Assembly: GCA_018398765.1 (NCBI GenBank)
Contig: JAHBMJ010002952.1
Span: forward strand, 1-15,000
Source: Chromera velia
Taxonomy: Eukaryota; Sar; Chromeraceae
Direction: 5' to 3'
Length of the DNA: 15,000 nt
This document shows positions 1 through 8,425 of this stretch, in pieces. The translations under genes were made by a program, and so were the position numbers. How positions within the stretch are numbered: the stretch's first letter is position 1; every line of letters starts with the position of its first letter. Under the pieces are notes generated by a model. That model saw nothing but the letters and a program-made list of their open reading frames with translations, had not been told where the DNA came from and ran no database searches.

Positions 1-2
1 GT

Positions 3-204
3 GGACGGAATCGTCAACGTTTCCGACGGGCTCTACGAGTCTCGTCAGCTTCTCCGCGCAGTTTCCCAGTCTCTCGGATTGGAGACGGACAGTTTGCCGT
101 CTCCTCTGTCTCTTCCCAGCTTCGGCCAACAACCCTGCTGCAGGCGGCTGCAGGCCTGGCCTCCCAGAATGTGCCGGCAAAGGAAAAGAGGATCCTCATC
201 GCAG
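3..204 (+). CDS. First visible exon of the monooxygenase, with a basic Ser/Ala-rich leader
   Basis: The frame that joins to the FAD motif (ending [10 protein letters not shown]) is open back to base 3 with no ATG, so the start codon is upstream of the window or in an unseen exon. The reading before residue 40 is rich in Arg, Ser and Ala and almost free of acidic residues, which would suit an organelle-targeting leader. However, the alternative frame over bases 1-120 also reads plausibly, and CAG acceptors at about 119, 147 and 156 could start the exon later. Only the last 25 or so codons are secure. Confidence 0.5.
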
Positions 205-527
205 GTCTCTCTCTCTTGAAGTGCTTGACTCCGCCCATCAATTCTGTGTCCCTCCAATCTTGCTCTTTCTAAACCCGTAAACCCGATATGATCACCATGC
301 ACCCACGCCAATCACCCCAGACCAAACTTCCCAGACCGAGCTAGACCTGCAGCTCCCTTGTAGTGCACCCCTAGCCTGTACGGTTTCCCGGAAACGTGGT
401 TGCAGGTGCCGGACCGTGCGGCCTGACGACAGCAATTTTGTTAGCAAGACGGGGCTACAAAAACGTTCAGGTAGGTATGGGATCGAAAGAAAAAGTGGGA
501 GAGGGGTATTTCCGTATGTGTGCATCC

Positions 528-572
<45 letters not shown>

Positions 573-3500
573 CTGTGTCTGTGTGCGTGCGTCCGTGCGT
601 GCGTGTGCATGCCTGCGTGCGTTCGTGTCGAATGTGAGGCGTTCGACGAATTTGCCCATCACTTTGCGTGGTTGCTTTGGTCTGGTGAATACCTTTGAAT
701 ACACTATTCCATCATGGCTGGCCTCCCGCCTCGCGGACACCCACACTTCCCCCTCTCCCTCCATTTCATCTCTCTCACTCAGGTTTTCGAAAGTCGACAA
801 CCACCCCCCCCTCCAGACTCTGACCTGTGAGTAAGCTTCGTCCCCCCAAGGGGTGAGGGGCGTTTCTCCTATCCGTGAATTCATATCCTCTATAGTCAGA
901 CAGTCCGTTAATTCAAATTGTGGTGTGCCTCCCTAACCCTCACGCAGTGCCTCCCCTTTTTCATCCGTTTTTCTTTACTTATTTGATTCTTTTGTTTTTC
1001 TGGAAAAGTATCCGGTCCTTCAAATTGACGATCCCGCGTCATGTTGTGTATCTATATGACTTGACGATCCCGCGTCATTTTGTGTATCTATATGACACAA
1101 CGCTGGAATGATCGACCTGCACCCTCCCTGTGCGTCTCCCGGAGTGATTCCTCTGTAGGCAGCCCTGTCATGCTTCTCATGTTGACCAAACAAGTGAATG
1201 ATGAGGTGTCCGAATGACCAAATCCATGATGGATTCAGTAAAGCATGATTGATTTTTCCATGCAGATGGGGCAACCCAGACCGGTCTTATTGCATGGGCA
1301 TCTCCGGAAGAGGACAAAAGGCCCTGAACTTTATAGGTGTCTTGGAGGTGTGCTGATCCTCTCTGCCTGTCTGTCTGTCTGTCTGTTTTTCTTGCTTGCT
1401 TGCTGGCTTCTTTCGGTCCCTCCCTCCCTCCCTCCCTCCCTCCCTCCCTGCTGCACTGGGTTCTTGCGCCGTCTTCTCTTTCTTTCTCCCCTTTTTGTCT
1501 GTCTCTCTCTTCTCCTTCCTTCCTGCCCGCCTGTCTGCCTCGGGTCTCTTGTCTGTAGCCATCTCTTTTGTTGATCTAGGCACATGACACCTGTCTGATT
1601 TCACGCGTACCTACCTGCCTCGTGCGAGACGCACACACGTGTATGTTTGTATTGCTGTTTTTGTTTTCGGTTCTTCCTGTGACCTTGCAGGCTCTGAAGA
1701 GTTTCGCTGCTCCTGTGGTGGGCAGAGGCGATTGGGTGAAGGGGGAGTTCAGAGAGTCTATCGATACCCACAAGAGAGTTACTACTCTGGTGACTCAGAG
1801 AGACAGACTCCAGGCTGTCCTGTTGAGAGAAGTCCAGGAACGCTATGGAGAACAGATCAAGTCAGTCACTGAGAGAACCACACTTAAGCTGGTGTCTGTC
1901 CGTGTGTGTGCGGGGGGTGGGGGGCTAGACGCGAATTTGATTCCAATACCCTTCGGAGCCTCTTTCTTTTAGTGCTTTCTTTCTCTTTGATGTTTCGCAT
2001 TTTTCTCTCTTTTTCCACCTAGCTGTTCCCTTCCTTCTCTGCCCCTCTTCTTTCTCACTGATCTTTTCTGGCTGCAGGGTTTCCTTCGGCTCCCGTTTGT
2101 CTGGCCTCAAGTTTGTGTACAGCAAGGCGGCCCGAGAGCCTCCGGGGTATCCTGGGAGTCATTGCAGGGTGAGGGCAACTTTCAAAGAGACGGCTGCTGA
2201 TGGACAAACTGAGAAACAAACTTGGTCAGTCTGCATATGAGTCAATCAGGAAGCGGTCCCGGCTTTATGTCAAAATTAAATGTGACGGTGCGTGTACCAG
2301 AAATGGAATTATACTGCATTGCCCAAGAGGGCCATGCCGCCCCTCCCCCCCCCCCCTCTCTCTCTCTGCCCACATTTTGTGGTGTCTGCCGGAATGGTCA
2401 AACAACCCAGTGTCACATGCAGAGAAAAATGGAAATGCATTCGCACAAGTTCGAACTTTCACCTGAAAGACGGACGGACAAATGTGTGGTTTTGCAGGTA
2501 CGGGGACGTCTTGCTGGCCACCGACGGAGTTAGCTCGGCAGCCAGGGAGGAAATCGCAAAGGAGGCCGAGAGAAGATTGCCGAACGGGCCGACAGTAAAG
2601 GCAACGAAGTTTGAGAACAAGAATGAGAGGCTGTACAAGGTGAGCTCACACCCCAGAAATTCATTTGCTCAAACAGGCGTAAGACTTCTTCCTTTTTGCT
2701 TTCTTACTTCTGGGGCAGACAAGAAAAAAAAGATACGTACAGGCCGAGAGGCCGAGAGGCAGGCAGACAGACACACGAATCAACGAGAACTCCTGCTCTT
2801 CCCTAAGTATGGCTGCTTCATTCATCGAGTTCTTTTATTCTTCCTCTTCTTAAACGCACTTCGATCGTGACCAATCGATTTTGTTCCTCCTTCAGTGCGC
2901 GTTTGTTTGTTCATTTGCGGATCTCTGGTGGTGCAGCCCATCCTTGTGAACTTTCCTGATAACTGGAGACGGGATTTGAACTACTCTGGAAGAACAAAGG
3001 TAGCCAGACAGACAGGGGGTAGAGGGATTTGAACTACTCTGGAAGAACAAAGGTAGCCAGACAGACAGAAAGACAGGGAGGAGAGAGGACAGACTCCGCA
3101 AGTTCACACGACCCAGCTTGTGTAATCGCCTCATTGCCTCGTCCGTGCGGGCTTTTTACATTATTGACCTTCCATCGGTCTCCTTTCTCTTCTGGCAACG
3201 CTCATGGGTATTCAAAAGAGCATTTGCAGCTACCCTTTTCTCTGGGCATGATGGTTTCTCACAAAACAAATCTTGAGCTTCTATGTGCATGCAACCAGTT
3301 CAATTGCTTTCCTATCCTCTTTTCCTCCCTTGCAACCCGGCCAAACAAAAAAAATTGGACTTAATTTACGACAAATAAACCGAAGGACCTGAACTTCGAC
3401 GCCCTCCCCCTGCCCTCAGGGGAGTATATCCTCCTCTTCCTCTTCCGACCAGACAGCGAGGAGGAGAAAGCACTGTCAGACAAGGAGAACGCGAAGGCCT

Positions 3501-3606
3501 TGGTGAGAACGTACTTTCCTGAAGTTGCCAAGCACATCGATGAGCAGACTTGGGAGAGGTCAGTCAGTCGAGCGAGTGTTGTTGCCTTCCTGGGTGTCGC
3601 CCACGT

Positions 3607-3637
<31 letters not shown>

Positions 3638-4339
3638 TGTGTGTGTGTTTATCCCGCCCCTGTGACCGTTCTTATATGCTCTAGTGCCCCCGACTGCCTT
3701 TGCCTTGTCCTTGAGTCGTTCCTCATGGCTTCGTTCGGTAGAGAGTCCTTCTTAAAGTGTGTTGCAGAACCGTTCTGTATCCATCCCCCCGCGTGTCTCC
3801 TTGTCTTCGCTCCGCTTCCCAATTTTTTTCCTGACGGTGCGCATGCAGCCTCGCGCAGAAGCCCTCTTCGAAGCTGCCCGCCTTCTCCGTCTGCGGCCCA
3901 GAACTCCACTGGACGGATTGCGCCTGTCTGCTGGGGGACTCGTGTCACACCGTGAAGCCGTACTTTGGCCTGGGGGTCAACGCGGCTCTCGAGGACGGCC
4001 TCGCACTGAATGAAGCACTCGAGGAGACGTCAGTCAATGTCGTCATGTAGGACCGTTGCTGTAGTTCTGCACTGAAGTTGTGTGTGCGTGTACTCGCAGG
4101 CATTTCAGAAAGGACTTGCACTGGATCAAGCAGACCTCTGATTAAGCAGATGTGATGGGAGGCAATCGAACGACTGAGCAGGAAAAACCAAAAGCGCAGC
4201 AACCACTTGCCGTTCTCTTGTACCTCTCGTGGTTCCACAGACGCAAAGCTTTGTATTTCTTCTGTTCGATTGCCCCATTTTGTGATCAACCGATCGACCT
4301 GCCATGTGAATTTTCACAGGACTCGCTTCCCCTCTCTCC

Positions 4340-4378
<39 letters not shown>

Positions 4379-4424
4379 TATTTGTGTATGTGTGTGTGTG
4401 TGTGTGTTCCGTGTGTGTGTGTGT

Positions 4425-4467
<43 letters not shown>

Positions 4468-4489
4468 TGTATGTGTGTGTATCTCTCTC

Positions 4490-4523
<34 letters not shown>

Positions 4524-5868
4524 TGTGTGTGTGTCTGTGTGTCACATGCAGGGGCGACGACTGGTCCAGAGCGCTCCCCCGGTATTCAGCCAAACGAGCC
4601 GCAGACGCGCGTGCTTTGGTGGACATGTCTCGGTTGGTTGCGATCACCTGCACTGCACGTTTACATGTGTGTACATGTGGTTGTGCGGTCAGTCATGCCG
4701 CTAGGGGTGTGAATGAGCGGTTCCCTACTGGACGGACGATGAGTTCTCGAGAAAAGAAATGAGGGGGGCACATTTGAATAATGCATGATGACATTTGATT
4801 CATCCTCATGGGGACAAGCAACCCGACAGAATGGATTGGTGGACAGACAGACACACATACACAACAAGAGACAGACAAGCGAGCAGGTTGGCAGGCAGAT
4901 ACAAAAAAAGAGACAGACAGGCAGGCAGACAGATGGGCAAACAGGGAGGCAGACAGACAAACAGATGCAAGTATGGCTTCTTTTTTTGTGCGGTGTGAGT
5001 CAATGAAGGACCCCGATCGAGCTCTGAACAGTATTCATTCATGCCCGTGTATGATCATGTACCTGCGCATGCCTGCATGCATGCAGGGGGTTTGACGAGG
5101 ACCCCTCGACCCTTTGGGGTTTCATGAACTTTGTCTTTCCTCTAATCCTGGACACCTATCTCAACAGACTTGCTCCGTTCCTCTTTGCCCCTAACTCTAT
5201 CAGGATGCTCCAAGACGACCGGCTCACGTCAGAAATGCAACTTGCATCTCGTTCAATGCTCATTCCTTCCGTGCAAGCAATGAATAAATCGAACATTGGA
5301 ATGTCTATGGTTTGGGCCTCCAAAATGCCTTGCGTGAGCAGTTTGGGCACAGACGAACCGGATGCATTAATCCATATCCGGCCAGGTTCAGAGAAAATGA
5401 CCGCAGTCGGCGTCGTCTGTTGCTGAGCAATCACCCTCGAATCTCTCTCTTTTTTCTGTCTCTACTACTCCTCCGTGATTTTTTTTTTCCATTCTGCAGT
5501 GCCATCTAGCTCTCTTCCTCTCTTTCTTTGAGAATACATTCCGGGACAAAGACTGCTTTGAAGCGAGAACGAAGGACTCACATCGATCGAAGGACCCACT
5601 CGGAGTTCCTCTTCCGGCCATCTGCTCCGTAGACGCTTTTGTCTGAATGGACGGACGGACAGACGTATGAATGTGTATGTGCGTTTGTCAATCGGCACTT
5701 CCTTTTTAAACTCGGTGTGCTTGCGTTCTTTGCAGGTTTGGGTACGTTCAGAGGCGCAAAAGACTCGATAGGTTAATTCAAGCAGGGGCCCTCTGCAGCG
5801 TTGTGGCGTTCTTACGATTTGCAGTTCCATGGGCTGGTAGGAGTGTCCGAACGGCATTGGCTGCCTGA
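3..5868 (+). CDS. FAD-dependent monooxygenase, kynurenine 3-monooxygenase-like (13 exons, 5' partial)
   Basis: Group A flavoprotein monooxygenase; such enzymes use FAD, NAD(P)H and O2 to hydroxylate a substrate. Seen: exons at 3-204, 406-470, 783-826, 1266-1347, 1691-1860, 2078-2224, 2498-2639, 2937-2999, 3386-3558, 3849-4028, 4552-4632, 5087-5227 and 5736-5868, all with GT-AG introns and matching phases, giving about 540 codons to a TGA. The FAD-binding GAGPCG motif (residues 68-73) is assembled across intron 1. A segment [16 protein letters not shown] (about 109-124) resembles the kynurenine monooxygenase region before the substrate site. The DG motif (LLATDG, to about 247) and the GD motif ([17 protein letters not shown], from 392) follow in family order. 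The C-terminus has MLQDDRLT, a basic QRRKRLDR and a hydrophobic tail, as in membrane-bound kynurenine monooxygenases. The exon 9 acceptor (cgaag) is weak. The substrate is not proven; the usual Gln after FG in the GD motif is Leu here. Confidence 0.88.
529..645 (+). repeat. (TC)21 tract followed by degenerate TGCG/TGTG repeats in intron 2
   Basis: A pure TC dinucleotide run covers 529-570 and is followed by about 70 bases of TGTG, TGCG and CCTGCG units. It lies inside intron 2 (471-782) of the monooxygenase gene, pyrimidine-rich on the sense strand. Confidence 0.95.
1025..1096 (+). repeat. Two tandem copies of a 36-bp unit with an inner inverted repeat
   Basis: Copy one is 1025-1060 and copy two 1061-1096, differing at one base (ATGTTG against ATTTTG). 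Each copy contains TGACG-ATCCCG-CGTCA, five bases complementary across a six-base spacer. The pair lies inside intron 3 (827-1265) of the monooxygenase gene, away from the splice sites. Confidence 0.93.
1366..1450 (+). repeat. (CTGT)n and (TCCC)8 microsatellites in intron 4
   Basis: Five CTGT units at about 1367-1386 are followed by CTTG units and then eight TCCC units at 1417-1449, all in intron 4 (1348-1690) shortly after the donor. Pyrimidine-rich CTTT/CTGC sequence continues to about 1560. Confidence 0.93.
2341..2368 (+). repeat. Poly-C/TC tract in intron 6
   Basis: A run of about 14 C is followed by CTCTCTCTCTCTG, within intron 6 (2225-2497) of the monooxygenase gene. Confidence 0.9.
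2971..3068 (+). repeat. 45-bp direct duplication spanning the exon 8 donor
   Basis: The 45 bases at 2971-3015 recur identically at 3024-3068, offset 53 bases. Each copy holds the last 29 bases of exon 8, the splice donor (AAAG/gtagcc) and 16 intron bases ending in gacagacag. The first donor gives the in-frame junction; using the second would add 53 bases and meet an in-frame TGA in the sequence between. Confidence 0.93.
3608..3649 (+). repeat. (TGCG)n-(TG)n microsatellite in intron 9
   Basis: TGCG units pass directly into TG units within intron 9 (3559-3848), on the sense strand of the monooxygenase gene. Confidence 0.93.
4343..4541 (+). repeat. About 200-bp interrupted (TG)n microsatellite in intron 10
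   Basis: TG dinucleotides, broken by short TATG, TTCC and TCTCTCTCC interruptions, fill most of the 3' half of intron 10 (4029-4551) and end only 10 bases before the CACATGCAG acceptor of exon 11. Open frames through this stretch on both strands (Val/Cys repeats, Thr/His repeats) are artefacts of the repeat. Confidence 0.96.
4840..4971 (+). repeat. Degenerate GACA/GGCA repeat in intron 11
   Basis: About 130 bases of GACAGACA, GGCAGGCA and related units lie in intron 11 (4633-5086), purine-rich on the sense strand. This is opposite in orientation to the CTGT tract of intron 4. Confidence 0.9.
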
Positions 5869-6352
5869 AAAAGCTAGTGTTCGAGTGAAGTGGGCTACAA
5901 CATCATGTCAAGAGTCATCGGATCAAGCCAAAAATTAAAAGAGCAAGTAGTGCAGTAGAGGCGCATCATCATATGTCATAATTTTAGTAAGTGATGAAGT
6001 GAAATCAAGTCTTTAACAAATTAATAATAACAATCGGTTTCTTATTGATGAAGATGTCGAAAGTAAAATTTTAAAGCAAAATAACCTGGCAAAAGACTGG
6101 CTCACACTGTATATATGGTTAATGTAATAGTTAATTTTTTTTTTTTAAAGTCTGTGACTGTCTCGACGCTTTAGCCTTGCAGAACTAGCTAGTTGTAGAA
6201 AAACTTTAAATTTTGTTCTAAATCTTTCCTCAATTCAAAAAGTATTGAAATGTTTCGTCTTCAACAGTATGTAAGTTCAGCTCCAAGTGTTTAAAAACTT
6301 TTTTTAACTTTGTGTGCTACAAATTTGGCTAAAAATAATGTACTACTCAATA

Positions 6353-6380
6353 TTCCCGCTCATATCTATTTTAGCGGGAA
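6353..6380. other. Perfect 8-bp inverted repeat with 12-base loop
   Basis: TTCCCGCT at 6353-6360 is exactly complementary to AGCGGGAA at 6373-6380, separated by 12 AT-rich bases. It stands out because the surroundings are AT-rich. It is followed within 20 bases by the ATCA repeat. It could be a hairpin, a remnant of a mobile-element end, or chance. Confidence 0.6.
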
Positions 6381-6445
6381 AGCCTAGTGTGGAACCTATC
6401 AATCAATCAATCATTATGCAGCATAGCTAGCAAATGCTAATAGTC

Positions 6446-6672
6446 TTATGGGTGTACGCCTTTTGTAGGCAGTGGACCTCGGGATAAAGGACAAGGGGAT
6501 AGGGGATAAAGGATCGATTTATTGGCCATTATAATAAGTATGCTGCGCCACAGTAAAACAAAAAAGGGAGGGAGGTAGGGGACAGGGCCGACAGGCTTGT
6601 AGACATTGGACAGGAAGCAGCTAAGGCACTCAAGAGACTCACAGACCGCTGGGCGACGTACAGTGATAAAAA
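6446..6672 (-). other. GC-richer island with a stop-free frame, possible element remnant
   Basis: On the minus strand one frame stays open for about 75 codons to a TAA at 6446-6448, inside otherwise stop-rich AT DNA. It contains the degenerate CCTTTATCC/CCCCTATCC direct repeats (6480-6512) and an AATAAA (about 6518-6523). Only one late ATG is present and I recognise no domain. A decayed retroelement 3' end is one possibility; I cannot show it. Confidence 0.25.
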
Positions 6673-7000
6673 AAAAGAAAAAAAAAATCTTGAGAAGCCT
6701 AATCTTTTTTATTTTTTTAAATTATATATTATTGGAAGTGCCAAACATATAATAAAAACACATCTAACTACAAAACCTACCTTTGCTAAGTTTGCTTGGA
6801 CCTTTGACCATCAGACTAAAAAAAAAAAAAGAAAAAAATTTTTGACATGTCTATTCTTTTTTTTTTTTTTTACCACTGTGCGTCACCTAGCACAGACCGA
6901 CTCTGTTCTCACTTTTGTGACATCCAAAGAGAAAACTAGAGAGAAAATAAAACTAGCAACAACAACATCAGAAAGCTAGACCTTTCTGGCGACTAAAGAA

Positions 7001-7026
7001 CACACACTCACACACACACACACACA

Positions 7027-7078
<52 letters not shown>
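7001..7078. repeat. (CA)n microsatellite
   Basis: CA dinucleotides with two CT interruptions run for 78 bases. It is followed by A-rich, CAAA-rich sequence. On the minus strand this reads (TG)n, the same orientation relative to the minus-strand DUF4386 gene as the (TG)n in the plus-strand monooxygenase introns. Confidence 0.95.
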
Positions 7079-7084
<6 letters not shown>

Positions 7085-7196
7085 ATTTGAAGCCAACCGA
7101 CAAGTAAACGTTCAAAGAAGCACAAACAAACCCAGAAAGATACGTACACAGGTAAACGGACAAATGGAGAAGCACCAAAGCAGACAAAGACAATAA

Positions 7197-7226
7197 CAAA
7201 CAAACAAACAAACAAACAAACAAACA
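7197..7226. repeat. (CAAA)n microsatellite
   Basis: Seven or more uninterrupted CAAA units lie between the (CA)n tract and the CAGA-rich block. Confidence 0.93.
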
Positions 7227-7261
7227 ACAAAACATCCAACAAAAATAAAGAAGCAAACACA

Positions 7262-7800
7262 TTGGAAGACGGACAAACAGACCGACAGAGAGTCAGAGTG
7301 GCAGGCAGCCAGATAGAGAAAAACAGAGACCGAAAGAGCCAGACAATGACAGACCAAGACGGACACAGAGATACAGAGTCTCACAGACTACATTTAGTAT
7401 GTAACTTTCTTTTTCTGCCTCTTCTTCTTTCACGCAGAGACAGACTATATTGTCTTTTCTTTTCCTTGTTTTTCTTTCCTCTTTTTTCAGCCTCATCACA
7501 GACAGACAGACCATCTGCTTCTTCTTCTCGCTTTTTTTTCTTCATGTACATAACAGACTATATGTTTCTGTATAGAACTCACAGACAGACAGACAGACCG
7601 ACAGACCGACAGACAGACTATATCGTCTTTTCTTTCCTTCTTCTCTTCCTTTCTTCAGACAGACCGACAGACAGATGGATGGATGGACGAAAGACAAACA
7701 TTATCATTGCCTCTTCCATTTTTGTGCCAGATTTTTTGAATTCCTTTGTTCCTTCTTTGCTTACAAACTATATGGCTGTTTTGGTTACAAAGAAACAACG
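7262..7800. repeat. CAGA/GACA-rich block with a recurring ACAGACTATAT motif
   Basis: GACAGACA, GACCGACA and related units alternate with C/T-rich stretches. The motif ACARACTATAT recurs near 7440, 7553, 7612 and 7763; two of these (7440 and 7612) are followed by YGTCTTTTCTTT, so larger units of the block are degenerate duplicates of each other. There is no convincing coding region; the 211-codon plus-strand frame here is low-complexity. Confidence 0.8.
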
Positions 7801-7880
7801 AAAAAAGAAAAAAAAAAAACACGGACGAAGGGGGGCTGAAGACGAAAGTCTTAAGCGCCCCTTGCATCGGTCCCCCGATG
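7801..7880. other. Hairpin with GAAA tetraloop after a poly-A run (copy 1 of a related pair)
   Basis: Bases 7830-7843 can pair with 7848-7861 around a GAAA loop (7844-7847): 12 of 14 positions are complementary (mismatches G-G and G-A). It is preceded by a run of A and followed by TCGGTCCCCCGATGAG. The arrangement resembles the segment at 8146-8250. Confidence 0.6.
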
Positions 7881-8145
7881 AGGTTTCGATCACGTGATAT
7901 CACTGGAGGTCACACGCTAATATACACTACTCACCAGAAGAAATGGAAGAAACAGACAGGCATCCTTATTTTAGACAGGGAGTTGTCGTGGTCTTATAGA
8001 CACAGAAGGGGGCATTCCCCCCCTTTTTTCTCTCCCAAGACAAAGAACAAGACAACAAGGCAGTCAGAAAAGCCGACAGGCGAACAGACAGACAAACAAA
8101 CAGACAAACTGCATGTTTTTCTCTTGTGCGTCATGTACACGACGG

Positions 8146-8250
8146 ACAAAAAAAAAAAACACCACCAAAGACGAAAGAACGACATGATGGGCAGGGGGGT
8201 CCGAAAAACGTAAAGTCGAGCGCCCATTGCTTCTACACCCCCTGGACAAA
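8146..8250. other. Second poly-A plus GGGGGG...GCGCCC...CCCC segment (copy 2)
   Basis: A poly-A run is followed by GACGAAAGAACG, CAGGGGGGTCCG, an AAAGTCGAGCGCCCATTGC stretch and ACACCCCCTGG. The order poly-A, G6, AAGTC, GCGCCC, TTGC, CCCC matches the segment at 7801-7880. CAGGGGG (about 8191-8197) can pair with CCCCCTG (about 8237-8243). The similarity is moderate and judged by eye. Confidence 0.45.
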
Positions 8251-8425
8251 TTAGATTTTCTTTCTTTGCCCTTCCAGGCAGACTGGATGGCTTCTTTTCC
8301 CTACCAGACAGACAGAGACAGAGAACAGAAGCACGGACAGACAAATTCAAAAGACACACTGGCGGGAAGCAGTGGAGGAAAAGACAAAAGAAAAGAGGAG
8401 GAAAGGAATCGAAACGGAAACGTTT

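Larger units (their letters stand above)
5869..7000. other. AT-rich spacer downstream of the monooxygenase gene
   Basis: No gene is supported here. Just after the stop lies ATTAAA (5934-5939), a possible variant poly(A) signal for the monooxygenase transcript. The rest is AT-rich with A and T runs (for example 6131-6147, 6667-6687 and 6856-6871). It also has an eight-base hairpin at 6353-6380, an (ATCA)4 run at 6398-6413 and a GC-richer island at about 6440-6670. The composition differs sharply from the gene to the left. Confidence 0.8.

Noticed and set aside
441-884. 147-codon minus-strand frame over the (TC)n tract
   Set aside because: It is antisense to exons 2-3 and intron 2 of the monooxygenase; Arg/Glu repeats come from the microsatellite.
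1336-1338. Earlier donor (ATAG/gtgtct) for exon 4
   Set aside because: It gives phase 1, which would break the well-supported frame of exon 5. The donor after GGTGTCTTGGAG (exon end 1347) restores phase 0.
4126-4653. Long open frames through the (TG)n tract: Thr/His repeats on the minus strand and Val/Cys repeats on the plus strand
   Set aside because: A dinucleotide repeat has no stops in some frames. The tract lies inside intron 10, whose flanking exons join in frame.
7262-7897. 211-codon plus-strand frame
   Set aside because: Composed of CAGA- and CTTT-derived low-complexity residues with poly-Lys; no domain.
7262-8110. CRISPR-like array of short repeats
   Set aside because: The repeats are tetranucleotide microsatellites without constant-length repeats or unique spacers, and the DNA is eukaryotic.
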